NCBI GenBank assembly: GCA_002377605.1
Contig: DFQD01000084.1
Span: 1-7,864, forward strand
DNA: 7,864 nucleotides
Direction of reading: 5' to 3'
Source: Gammaproteobacteria bacterium UBA3498
GTDB lineage: Bacteria; Pseudomonadota; Gammaproteobacteria; Pseudomonadales; Pseudohongiellaceae
Shown here: positions 1-6,208 of the stretch, one piece after another
Numbering within the stretch: the stretch's first letter is position 1
How the letters are laid out: each line of letters starts with the position of its first letter
Translations under genes and position numbers: made by a program
The notes under the pieces: model-generated
The model's input: the letters and a program-made list of their open reading frames with translations, nothing else
Database searches by the model: none
Told to the model about the DNA's origin: nothing

Positions 1-17
1 GTTCAACTCAACTTAGT

Positions 18-545
18 CTAGGAGGGATGCAAGTGCCATTTGTCACCCGGAACTTCTGCGGTAATAGAAATTGCGTCTGGTTTAGTTCGCGCCAAATGGA
101 TGAAATACAAAATCGATAAAATTCCTAGGCTCAGGCCGACTACAACACCCGCATCTAAAAGCCCACGCCAAGGCTGGGGCATTAATCGTATCAGAATAAC
201 GAAACAAACAATCATTAGAGTTAATCCAATTGATAATAATTGTCGTTTCCTTGTGGCGTAAATAAATCCCATACAAAAAATAGGTGCCAGTAAGACGTGG
301 ATTGGTTTTGGGTTTTCTCGTAGATAAATAGCGCGCACCACAACTCTCGGTGCGAAGCCTAGATGAAACCCTTTGTAACCTTCAGCATAAGCCATATAAA
401 AAATACTAAAGATTAGACAAGCCCAATGAAAATTACTCATTGGAAAATCTACCAGAGCCAAGGCCATGGGTGTTAACCGATAAATTGCAAAAAACAAAAT
501 TATAAGAACGCCACCGATACCCCAGGTAAAGCCTATCGTCCTCAC
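18..545 (-). CDS. Uncharacterised five-helix integral membrane protein
   Basis: Encodes 175 residues with no function I can name. Hydrophobic stretches that look like transmembrane helices lie at about residues 4-23, 39-56, 82-97, 102-121 and 130-150. The loop between helices 2 and 3 is basic and aromatic (AEGYKGF at 54-60, then APRVVVRA at 65-72), and the segment before helix 5 reads PQPWRG (123-128) followed by a Gly/Val-rich helix. These look like conserved family signatures; I have an impression of similar hypothetical proteins in marine gammaproteobacteria but cannot confirm it. The C-terminal tail after residue 152 is polar. The start is GTG (543-545), with AAGGTG on the minus strand (556-561) ten bases upstream as ribosome binding site. 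It is divergent from gshB and has its own promoter candidate. The gene is certain as a coding region; the function is unknown. Confidence 0.8.
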   Translation of the reverse strand: MRTIGFTWGIGGVLIILFFAIYRLTPMALALVDFPMSNFHWACLIFSIFYMAYAEGYKGFHLGFAPRVVVRAIYLRENPKPIHVLLAPIFCMGFIYATRKRQLLSIGLTLMIVCFVILIRLMPQPWRGLLDAGVVVGLSLGILSILYFIHLARTKPDAISITAEVPGDKWHLHPS

Positions 546-575
546 TTTTTCTCAACACCTTAATTAAAAGTCGGT

Positions 576-605
576 ATTATAAACTGATTGCGGATATTCG
601 GAAAA
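576..605 (-). promoter_or_regulatory. Promoter candidate for the minus-strand membrane protein gene
   Basis: The minus strand carries a perfect TATAAT -10 box at 576-581. Transcription would start near 569, leaving a leader of about 24 bases before the GTG start, with the AAGGTG ribosome binding site inside it. The -35 region (around 598-605) is poor, matching TTGACA at no more than three positions at any normal spacing. The -10 box and its position are the evidence; activity is inferred. Confidence 0.45.
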
Positions 606-631
606 ACTTGTTTAAGAACGAAAGCTTACGG

Positions 632-659
632 TTGATAGAATCGCTTATCCCCCTAAAGT
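632..659 (+). promoter_or_regulatory. Weak sigma70-type promoter candidate for gshB
   Basis: TTGATA (632-637) and TAAAGT (654-659) are separated by 16 bases, matching the -35 and -10 consensus at five and four of six positions. This would place the transcript start about 55 bases before the gshB ATG. A closer TATGAT (664-669) has no well-spaced -35. The upstream gene runs the other way, so gshB needs a promoter in 546-719; which box is used is a guess. Confidence 0.33.
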
Positions 660-708
660 GAGATATGATTTTATCTCTGATATGAACTAGGCAGCGCTGA
701 TAGTTAAC

Positions 709-712
709 AGGA
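709..712 (+). promoter_or_regulatory. Ribosome binding site of gshB
   Basis: AGGA at 709-712 sits seven bases before the ATG at 720. A second purine run, AAAGGA (714-719), touches the start codon and is too close to serve it. The first site supports ATG 720 as the true start, which also matches the usual N-terminus of GshB. Confidence 0.55.
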
Positions 713-719
713 TAAAGGA

Positions 720-1673
720 ATGGGTGTAAAAGTGGGCGTGGTAATGGATCCGATTGAATCTATTATCGTGAAAAAAGATACAACATTAGCGATGCTGCTC
801 GCCGCACAAAAACGGGGATGGGCGATTCACTATATGTTGCATTTCGATCTCTATATGGATCAGGGCTCGCCCAGGGCCCAGATGCGAACACTTTCGGTCA
901 TGGATGATGAACAGAACTGGTTTAAATTGGGTAATCATTCTGATCAAGCGCTTGGCGAACTTGATGTCATTCTAATGCGCAAAGACCCTCCCTTTAATCT
1001 AGACTACATTTATTCAACATACATACTTGAACAAGCGCAAAGAGAAGGCACGCTTATCGTAAACGACCCTAAAAGCTTGAGAGATTGTAATGAGAAACTC
1101 TTTGCCACGCAGTTCCCTCAGTGCTGCCCTCCTGTGCTGGCAGCTTCTTCTGAAAACAAATTAAAGGCCTTTCACGAAGAACACGAAGATGTAATATATA
1201 AACCGTTGGATGGAATGGGCGGTTCTTCGATATTCAGAGCAAAGAAAGACGACCCCAATTTAAGTGTCATTATCGAGACATTAACAGACGGTGGGAGTCG
1301 GCAAATTATGGCGCAGAAATATATTCCCGAGATTAAAGAAGGCGACAAGCGCATATTGTTGATTGACGGAAAACCAGTTGAGTATTGCTTAGCGCGTATA
1401 CCTGCAATGGGTGAAAGCAGAGGTAATCTCGCCGCGGGAGGAAGTGGAATTACGCAGAAACTTACAGACAGAGATCGCTGGATTTGTAACGAAGTTAGCC
1501 CTACTTTAAAAGAAAAAGGATTACTATTTGTTGGGTTGGATGTTATTGGTGACTATCTAACTGAAATAAACGTTACTAGCCCTACCTGTTTAAGAGAAAT
1601 AGACAGAGCCCAAAATTTAGATATAGCGGCCGACTTAATGGATAGTATCCAGCAAAAACTTAAAGCTGCATAG
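720..1673 (+). CDS. gshB: Glutathione synthetase (ATP-grasp)
   Basis: Joins gamma-glutamylcysteine and glycine with ATP to make glutathione, the second step of the pathway, in the cytoplasm. The 317 residues match the family length (316 in E. coli). An N-terminal domain starts with a VVMDPI segment (7-12), followed by MRKDPPF (86-92) and NDPKSLRDCNEKLF (115-128). The ATP-grasp part shows the glycine-rich loop KPLDGMGGSS (161-170), RGNLAAGG (234-241) and the metal/phosphate segment TEINVTSPTC (281-290), where Glu282 and Asn284 are the expected ligands. Lys126 and Lys161 fit the two nucleotide-binding lysines. ATG 720 gives the same N-terminus as Pseudomonas GshB as I remember it. It is the first gene of a plus-strand run, with tonB 46 bases downstream. 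All key motifs are intact and nothing looks unusual. Confidence 0.97.
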   Translation: MGVKVGVVMDPIESIIVKKDTTLAMLLAAQKRGWAIHYMLHFDLYMDQGSPRAQMRTLSVMDDEQNWFKLGNHSDQALGELDVILMRKDPPFNLDYIYSTYILEQAQREGTLIVNDPKSLRDCNEKLFATQFPQCCPPVLAASSENKLKAFHEEHEDVIYKPLDGMGGSSIFRAKKDDPNLSVIIETLTDGGSRQIMAQKYIPEIKEGDKRILLIDGKPVEYCLARIPAMGESRGNLAAGGSGITQKLTDRDRWICNEVSPTLKEKGLLFVGLDVIGDYLTEINVTSPTCLREIDRAQNLDIAADLMDSIQQKLKAA

Positions 1674-1719
1674 CTATACTTGCTCATGTACTTATCTTAG
1701 AGCAGTACTATAAAGAACT

Positions 1720-2595
1720 ATGGCCACAACCGATGACGAACTGTCGAAAGAGCGATTCGGTTTTACCGTCTTTTTCTCCGCCTGTGCCCACGCCATTATT
1801 ATTCTCGGTGTTGGCTTCACTTATTTAGAAGGTTTAAATAGTAAGCCCGCGCTTGAAATCACAATGGCACAATACCGCAGCGAATTTGAACCAGAAGAAG
1901 TGGATTTTCTCGCTCAGGAAAATCAGATTGGAAGCGGAGCCCTAGAAAAGAGTGCCGCGCCAAGCACACCATTCCAATCTGACTTTAACGATGATGTTAT
2001 TCAAAAAATCAATCCGTTTACTTCTTCGCCAGAAATTGTTGATGGATTCATACAACAAAATCTTCCTTTAGTAGCTTCCATTTCCAATGACAATCAAGAA
2101 AGACAACTATTGGAGGAAATTGAACCAGAGGTAGAACATCCGCTCAAGCAAGAAACTTCATCAGACGATTTGAGTCTTGCAATTGCAAGTCTGCAAGCAC
2201 AATTCGATTTACAACGTCAGGCATACGCAAAACGCCCTCGTCGCTATACTATTTCTTCAGCTTCTACTAGAAAGAGTCGGGACGCACTTTATTTAAATAA
2301 CTGGCGTCGCCGTATAGAAGCAGTCGGGAATATCAATTACCCAGCTGAAGCGCGACGTCAACAAATCTATGGTAGCCTGCGAATGTTAGTCGCCCTGCTT
2401 CCAGACGGCCAGGTTGATGAAATTAGAATTCTGCAGTCTTCTGATCATAGGCTACTGGATGACGCCGCCATAGAAATAGTCCATCTCGCCTCACCGTTCG
2501 ATCCTTTTCCAGAGGAAATACGCGCCGAAGCTGATATACTCGAAATCATACGGACCTGGCGCTTCCACGAAGGCAACGCATTAACCAGCTTCTAG
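1720..2595 (+). CDS. tonB3: TonB-family energy transducer, TonB3-like
   Basis: Inner-membrane protein expected to pass proton-motive energy from an ExbB/ExbD-type motor to an outer-membrane partner. The 291 residues show a short cytoplasmic N-terminus, one membrane anchor at about 14-35 containing the SxxxH pattern (Ser20, His24) seen in the TonB anchor, a long periplasmic linker (about 40-185), and a C-terminal TonB domain (about 190-283) with a YP pair (207-208), LLPDGQVDEIRILQSS (226-241) and a closing RTWRF (278-282). The linker is acidic and Gln/Ser-rich rather than the Pro-Glu/Pro-Lys repeats of classical TonB. Its position between gshB and yqgE matches tonB3 (PA0406) of P. aeruginosa, reported to be needed for twitching motility. 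No exbB or exbD is nearby. The ribosome site is weak (AAAGA, four bases before ATG). Family is sure; the symbol rests on synteny. Confidence 0.88.
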   Translation: MATTDDELSKERFGFTVFFSACAHAIIILGVGFTYLEGLNSKPALEITMAQYRSEFEPEEVDFLAQENQIGSGALEKSAAPSTPFQSDFNDDVIQKINPFTSSPEIVDGFIQQNLPLVASISNDNQERQLLEEIEPEVEHPLKQETSSDDLSLAIASLQAQFDLQRQAYAKRPRRYTISSASTRKSRDALYLNNWRRRIEAVGNINYPAEARRQQIYGSLRMLVALLPDGQVDEIRILQSSDHRLLDDAAIEIVHLASPFDPFPEEIRAEADILEIIRTWRFHEGNALTSF

Positions 2596-2616
2596 TAACC
2601 TTTACAGGCTTCTTTA

Positions 2617-3195
2617 ATGTCTGACAGTTCACTGGACAACAGTCTGGAAAATCAATTTCTCATTGCCATGCCGCAACTGATGGATTCTTATTTCGCTAAC
2701 AGCGTTACCTACCTTTGGAAACATACCGAAGAGGGTGCCCTCGGAATAGTTATTAATAGGCCGCTTCAGGCCTGTGTATTAGATATCTTCGATGAACTGG
2801 ATATAGTCTGTGATATAGATGAAGGAAAATTTCATATGGAGCATGTTCTCGCTGGTGGCCCGGTAGAGCGAGACAAGGGATTTATCATTCATGATTCTGA
2901 TAACAGATGGGAATCTTCAATAGAAGTCACTTCTGAAATTACTGTCTGTACATCTAAGACCATACTACAGGACATCGCCACTGGTAGTGGACCAGACAAT
3001 TATCTGGTCGCTCTTGGGTGCGCAGGATGGGATGCAGGTCAATTAGAACGAGAGATTGGTGAGAATGCCTGGTTAACAGCACCGGCAAGCTCGGAATTAA
3101 TCTTTTCCAAGGACTACGCCTCTAAAGTCTATGAGGCGGCTGCGACGCTGGGCGTTAATATGCAGCAAATCTCGCCGGAAGCAGGTCATTCCTAA
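2617..3195 (+). CDS. yqgE: YqgE/AlgH family protein (UPF0301, DUF179)
   Basis: A 192-residue cytoplasmic protein of the YqgE/AlgH family (187 in E. coli), whose biochemical role is not established. In Pseudomonas it is called AlgH from a proposed link to alginate regulation, but the family has no recognised DNA-binding motif. Family blocks are all present in order: NQFLIAMP (12-19), SVTYLWKH (29-36), GALGIVINRP (40-49), VLAGGPV (77-83), GFIIH (88-92), YLVALGCAGWDAGQLE (129-144) and NAWLTAP (150-156). The ATG lies 21 bases after the tonB stop, with only a weak AGG (2606-2608) as ribosome site. ruvX follows 17 bases later, and the yqgE-ruvX pairing is widespread in gammaproteobacteria. Confidence 0.96.
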   Translation: MSDSSLDNSLENQFLIAMPQLMDSYFANSVTYLWKHTEEGALGIVINRPLQACVLDIFDELDIVCDIDEGKFHMEHVLAGGPVERDKGFIIHDSDNRWESSIEVTSEITVCTSKTILQDIATGSGPDNYLVALGCAGWDAGQLEREIGENAWLTAPASSELIFSKDYASKVYEAAATLGVNMQQISPEAGHS

Positions 3196-3212
3196 AAATT
3201 CTTGAACCATCA

Positions 3213-3668
3213 ATGAACATTGAAACCTTACCTATTGACTGCACATTACCAGTCGCAGCGCTTTCTTTTGATTATGGTACCCGACGAATCGGTGTTGCGT
3301 TCGGCCAGAGTGTTTCTGCCACAACGAAGGCCATTACTGTATTGAAAGCAAAAGATGGTATCCCTGACTGGGAAGAAGTGGGAAAACTTTTGCAAGAATG
3401 GAAACCAGATTGTTGTGTGGTAGGCCTTCCCTACAATCTTGATGGCAGCGAAAACGAATTACTGTCTCGAGCCATTAAATTTGCCAACCGTATAAACGGC
3501 CGCTTCAATATAAAGTGTTATGGCATGGACGAACGACTTTCATCTAAAGCCGCAATAGAACAAGTCATGGAAGATGAGCATGCTAGTAAAAAGAAAATTA
3601 CAATCGACGATATCGCAGCTCAGATCATTCTTGAAAACTGGTTCAATGAATTCAATTCTCGAGTCTAA
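3213..3668 (+). CDS. ruvX: Pre-16S rRNA nuclease / RuvX (YqgF) RNase H-fold protein
   Basis: RNase H-fold nuclease implicated in maturing the 5' end of 16S rRNA; the family was first predicted to be a Holliday junction resolvase. The fold motifs are intact: FDYGTRRIGVAFGQ (19-32) with catalytic Asp20, GLPYNLDGSENE (71-82), MDERLSS (105-111) with acidic Glu107, and IDDIAAQIILENWF (131-144) with Asp132. The 151 residues exceed the E. coli length of 138; most of the excess is about ten N-terminal residues before the first strand. No other in-frame start lies close to the motif, so ATG 3213 stands although no Shine-Dalgarno site is visible. Translation is probably coupled to yqgE, whose stop is 17 bases upstream. 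It is the last gene of the first block. Confidence 0.95.
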   Translation: MNIETLPIDCTLPVAALSFDYGTRRIGVAFGQSVSATTKAITVLKAKDGIPDWEEVGKLLQEWKPDCCVVGLPYNLDGSENELLSRAIKFANRINGRFNIKCYGMDERLSSKAAIEQVMEDEHASKKKITIDDIAAQIILENWFNEFNSRV

Positions 3669-3868
3669 GAGTTTTGCGCCACAGCACTTTGTTCACGCAA
3701 ATCTAATAATAACTAGTATTTTTAGACTATCGGTTCTGCTTCGTTTAACGCTAAATCCTAATAGCTTGGTAATATACACCTGACTAACAAATAACTATGT
3801 GAGTATCATTCTTTAACCGAAATCGATACGTGATGAAAGTTTCCTGATTTCAGCTGTCCTACTATCAC

Positions 3869-3897
3869 TGGAAAGGAGTTACTGCGTCACATATAGT
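3869..3897 (+). promoter_or_regulatory. Promoter candidate for the yggS-proC-yggT-metXW run
   Basis: TGGAAA (3869-3874) and TATAGT (3892-3897) are exactly 17 bases apart and match the sigma70 -35 and -10 boxes at four and five of six positions. Transcription would start near 3904, giving a leader of about 46 bases to the GTG at 3950 but only about four bases to the TTG at 3908, which supports the GTG start for yggS. Confidence 0.4.
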
Positions 3898-3935
3898 ACC
3901 TACCCTTTTGCTATTACCCCAAACTAGGGAACTGC

Positions 3936-3940
3936 GAAGG
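3936..3940 (+). promoter_or_regulatory. Ribosome binding site that decides the yggS start
   Basis: GAAGG at 3936-3940 lies nine bases before GTG 3950. The upstream in-frame TTG at 3908 has no purine-rich site in front of it, only a pyrimidine-rich stretch. This favours the shorter protein. Confidence 0.6.
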
Positions 3941-3949
3941 CCCAATAAC

Positions 3950-4633
3950 GTGACCTACATAACTGAAAACATATGCACTACAGTCCAGCGTATACGGGAG
4001 CTAGAGGCTAAATATAATCGCCCTGCTGAGAGTGTCCGGGTATTGGCCGTAAGCAAGCGCCATTCCGTAGCAAAAATCAGGGAAGCAGCCACCGCCGGAT
4101 TAAAAGAATTTGGGGAAAATTTCTTGCAGGAAGCAGAGAAAAAAATCACTGAATTGGCAGATCATCCTCTGACTTGGCATTTCATTGGCCCGATTCAGTC
4201 AAATAAAACTCGCGGCATTGCAGAACATTTCGACTGGGTACAAAGTGTGGACAGAGACAAAATAGCAACTCGACTGAGTGAGCAGCGTTCCAGGGAAAAG
4301 CCACCATTGAATATCTGCGTGCAGGTAAATCTATCAGCGGAACAATCAAAATCTGGTACGAGTTTGGCTGAGGCGGAATCTTTGTGTGCACTGGTTGCGG
4401 ATCTGCCTCAACTAGAGTTGAGAGGACTCATGGCTATTCCAGCATTCGAAAAGGATTTCGAAAAGCAGAGGCAATATTTGAATGAACTATCTGCTGAATT
4501 CGCACGATTACAAGAGATATTTCCAACTATGGATACCCTCTCTATGGGAATGAGCAATGACTATGAAGCTGCCATTGCTGAACAATCCTCTATGGTAAGA
4601 CTGGGCACAGTGATTTTTGGGCCAAGAGTCTAA
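3950..4633 (+). CDS. yggS: Pyridoxal phosphate homeostasis protein YggS (PLPBP)
   Basis: Single-domain PLP-binding protein with a TIM-barrel fold like the N-terminal domain of alanine racemase. It has no known enzymatic activity and keeps vitamin B6 and amino-acid pools balanced in the cytoplasm. From GTG 3950 it has 227 residues (E. coli 234). The PLP lysine is Lys36 in LAVSK (32-36), the same number as in E. coli, which supports this start. Other blocks are FGENFLQE (54-61), HFIGPIQSNKTR (77-88), SKSG (133-136), RGLMAIP (158-164), the phosphate-binding SMGMSNDYEAAI (198-209) and MVRLGT (215-220). An in-frame TTG at 3908 would add 14 residues that do not resemble the family. It precedes proC by 82 bases, a common pairing, and no pilT is adjacent. 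The C-terminus is a few residues shorter than usual. Confidence 0.95.
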   Translation: MTYITENICTTVQRIRELEAKYNRPAESVRVLAVSKRHSVAKIREAATAGLKEFGENFLQEAEKKITELADHPLTWHFIGPIQSNKTRGIAEHFDWVQSVDRDKIATRLSEQRSREKPPLNICVQVNLSAEQSKSGTSLAEAESLCALVADLPQLELRGLMAIPAFEKDFEKQRQYLNELSAEFARLQEIFPTMDTLSMGMSNDYEAAIAEQSSMVRLGTVIFGPRV

Positions 4634-4706
4634 TTGCGCGAATCCCGCTTGAATGAGATAGAATAGCTCCTTCATCGACAATCGTTGATTTCATTAGAGA
4701 CTGACT

Positions 4707-4710
4707 GGAG
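4707..4710 (+). promoter_or_regulatory. Ribosome binding site supporting the TTG start of proC
   Basis: GGAG (4707-4710) lies five bases before TTG 4716. The next in-frame ATG (codon 14) falls inside the nucleotide-binding motif and cannot be the start, so TTG 4716 is required. A possible promoter in the same gap, TTGCGC (4634-4639) and TAGAAT (4659-4664), has a long 19-base spacer and is only weakly supported. Confidence 0.6.
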
Positions 4711-4715
4711 ACGAA

Positions 4716-5531
4716 TTGAAAACCACCACAATAGGCTTTATTGGTGCAGGCAATATGGCGAATAGTCTCATTCGTGGTTTACTTGCGAAAGGTTTTCAGC
4801 CTTCATCTATTCTTGCCTCTGATATCGATAGCGAAAAACTTGAATTGCTCAGTTCTGAATGCGGCATTCGGCTATCTGATAACCAAAGCATTGCAAGAGA
4901 AGCGAATGTTGTTGTTCTCGCTGTCAAACCGCAAGTAATGGAAGAAGTTTGTACAAATATAAAGCTGCAGGCTGATAAAAGCTTAGTAGTTTCTGTTGCC
5001 GCCGGTACTACCGTCGCCTTATTAGAAAAATGGCTAGGTAATAACACCGCTATTGTTCGTTGCATGCCCAACACACCTGCTATCGTAGGTAAAGGAGCAA
5101 CTGGATTGTTCGCCAATGAATTTGTAAGCCGAGAACAGAAAGATTTAGCTAAAGCGTTAACGGATGGGGTTGGTATTAGTGTTTGGGTCGAGAATGAGAT
5201 CGACATAGATACTGTAACTGCAGTTTCAGGTAGTGGCCCTGCTTATTACTTTCTGTTTATGGAAGCCATGCAGGAAACTGCGGCCGAATTAGGATTATCC
5301 GGTGACGTTGCGCAACGACTAATCTATCAGACAGCTTTGGGCGCAGCAGCTTTGGCTATGCAAAGTACTGATTCAACCGCTGAGTTAAGAAGGAAGGTAA
5401 CCTCGCCAAACGGCACTACAGAGGCAGCAATAAAAAGTTTTGAGGCAAATCAATTAAAAGAATTAGTAAGAAAAGCATTAACAGCAGCTAGAGATCGTTC
5501 GATAGAATTAGCTAAGGAATCGAATAATTAG
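4716..5531 (+). CDS. proC: Pyrroline-5-carboxylate reductase
   Basis: Catalyses the last step of proline synthesis, reducing 1-pyrroline-5-carboxylate to proline with NAD(P)H in the cytoplasm. The 271 residues match the family (269 in E. coli). The Rossmann dinucleotide motif GFIGAGNMA spans residues 7-15, followed by VVVLAVKPQVM (65-75), RCMPNTPAIVGKGATG (115-130), the substrate-side AVSGSGPAYYFLF (169-181) and the signature TSPNGTTEAAI (229-239). Asn replaces the first Gly of the common SPGGTT form, which the family tolerates. Translation starts at TTG, often a sign of modest expression. It follows yggS, and yggT begins 12 bases after its stop. Motifs are complete, so the enzyme should be active. 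Confidence 0.97.
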   Translation: MKTTTIGFIGAGNMANSLIRGLLAKGFQPSSILASDIDSEKLELLSSECGIRLSDNQSIAREANVVVLAVKPQVMEEVCTNIKLQADKSLVVSVAAGTTVALLEKWLGNNTAIVRCMPNTPAIVGKGATGLFANEFVSREQKDLAKALTDGVGISVWVENEIDIDTVTAVSGSGPAYYFLFMEAMQETAAELGLSGDVAQRLIYQTALGAAALAMQSTDSTAELRRKVTSPNGTTEAAIKSFEANQLKELVRKALTAARDRSIELAKESNN

Positions 5532-5543
5532 TGAGTTAACACG

Positions 5544-6143
5544 ATGGAATTTTTAGGTAGTTCAGGAGCGCTTATATTTAACGCCTTATTAGGAATTTAT
5601 CTCCTGGCTGTTATTCTGCGATTTCTGCTGCAAGTGGCACAGGCAGATTTTTACAATCCTATTTCCCAGTCAGTGGTAAAAATAACTGATCCCGCTGTGC
5701 GTGTATTTCGCACTTTTATTCCCGGCTATCGCGGAATTGACTTTTCTAGTTTGATGTTAGCGTTGCTAGTTCAAGCGGTAGCAATTTCAGGATTAATAAT
5801 TCTCTATGGTGGCAGTATTCCATCCGTAGGGTTTGTGATTACTTGGGCATTTGTTGGTGTCATACATTTCATCATCATGATTTACTATTACGCCATCATT
5901 GCTTCCATCATTATGTCTTTTGTCATGATGTTTTCCGGTAACATGAATCCACATCCTTTTCTAAGATTAATTTGGCAGTTGACTGAACCGGTGATGTCGC
6001 CGGTGAGAAAAGTTATACCGCCGATGGGTGGATTAGATTTCTCACCTATTTTTATATTCATTGGCATTGGGCTGGTCAGGAATATTATTTATCAGTCATT
6101 TGGTGTGAATGAACAAATTGCACTAGTCGTTATCGGCCTTTGA
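5544..6143 (+). CDS. yggT: YggT-family integral membrane protein
   Basis: A 199-residue inner-membrane protein (188 in E. coli) made of two YggT repeats, at about residues 17-80 and 112-185. Each repeat has a hydrophobic helix, an amphipathic NP/HP segment, a proline turn and a second helix: FYNPISQSVVKITDPAVRVFR (36-56, with FIP at 58-60) and NPHPFLRLIWQLTEPVMSPVR (135-155, with IPPMGG at 158-163), both closed by a DFS triplet (66-68 and 165-167). Helices lie at about 8-30, 68-90, 93-130 (probably two) and 165-184. The exact function is not established; relatives have been linked to osmotic tolerance and, in plastids and some bacteria, membrane organisation. The ATG is 12 bases after the proC stop, with GTGAG (5531-5535) as a weak ribosome site, so it is almost certainly co-transcribed with proC. 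Confidence 0.95.
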   Translation: MEFLGSSGALIFNALLGIYLLAVILRFLLQVAQADFYNPISQSVVKITDPAVRVFRTFIPGYRGIDFSSLMLALLVQAVAISGLIILYGGSIPSVGFVITWAFVGVIHFIIMIYYYAIIASIIMSFVMMFSGNMNPHPFLRLIWQLTEPVMSPVRKVIPPMGGLDFSPIFIFIGIGLVRNIIYQSFGVNEQIALVVIGL

Positions 6144-6208
6144 TATGCTCTAGCGCAAAGACAGTGGCGCCTTATTCTTAAATTCTGGAAACTAGAAACA
6201 TACCCTAC

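Larger units (their letters stand above)
3669..3949 (+). other. AT-rich gene-free gap between ruvX and yggS
   Basis: No credible coding region, tRNA or known riboswitch is visible in these 281 bases on either strand; every candidate start I tried is followed quickly by a stop. After ruvX there is a short inverted repeat, TTTGCG (3673-3678) with CGCAAA (3696-3701), but no U-run follows directly, so it is a poor intrinsic terminator. TACTAT (3860-3865) and ATAGTA (3893-3898) form a second perfect six-base inverted repeat around a very good Shine-Dalgarno-like AAAGGAG (3872-3878) that has no start codon after it. The right end holds the yggS promoter candidate. In P. aeruginosa the genes on either side belong to separate loci with pyr and pil neighbours, so this may be the junction of two blocks. 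Confidence 0.6.

Noticed and set aside
3673..3701. Possible intrinsic terminator after ruvX (TTTGCG / CGCAAA inverted repeat)
   Set aside because: The stem is only six pairs with a 17-base loop and no U-run follows directly; the nearest T-run is about 16 bases away. It is too weak to call a terminator.
3574..3783. 69-residue plus-strand open frame overlapping the end of ruvX and running into the gap
   Set aside because: Its first half lies out of frame inside ruvX, and its predicted protein shows no family motif or ribosome site. It is open by chance in AT-rich sequence.
4675..4690. Small hairpin (ATCGAC / GTTGAT) in the yggS-proC gap
   Set aside because: The stem is six pairs including a G-T wobble, with no U-run and no known regulatory motif. 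Such a hairpin is expected by chance.
4796..5206. 136-residue minus-strand open frame opposite proC
   Set aside because: It lies wholly within proC, whose motifs are all intact, and its translation is Ser/Thr/Ala-rich without recognisable domains. It is a shadow frame.
5400..5435. Gly-to-Asn change in the ProC signature (SPNGTT instead of SPGGTT)
   Set aside because: The signature tolerates Asn at this position and all surrounding residues are conserved, so it does not suggest an altered enzyme.
6144..6208. Possible methionine-responsive riboswitch or repressor site before metX
   Set aside because: The 65-base gap is too short and shows no SAM-riboswitch-like helices and no convincing MetJ- or MetR-type repeat; the GCGC repeat (6153-6156, 6167-6170) is only four pairs.
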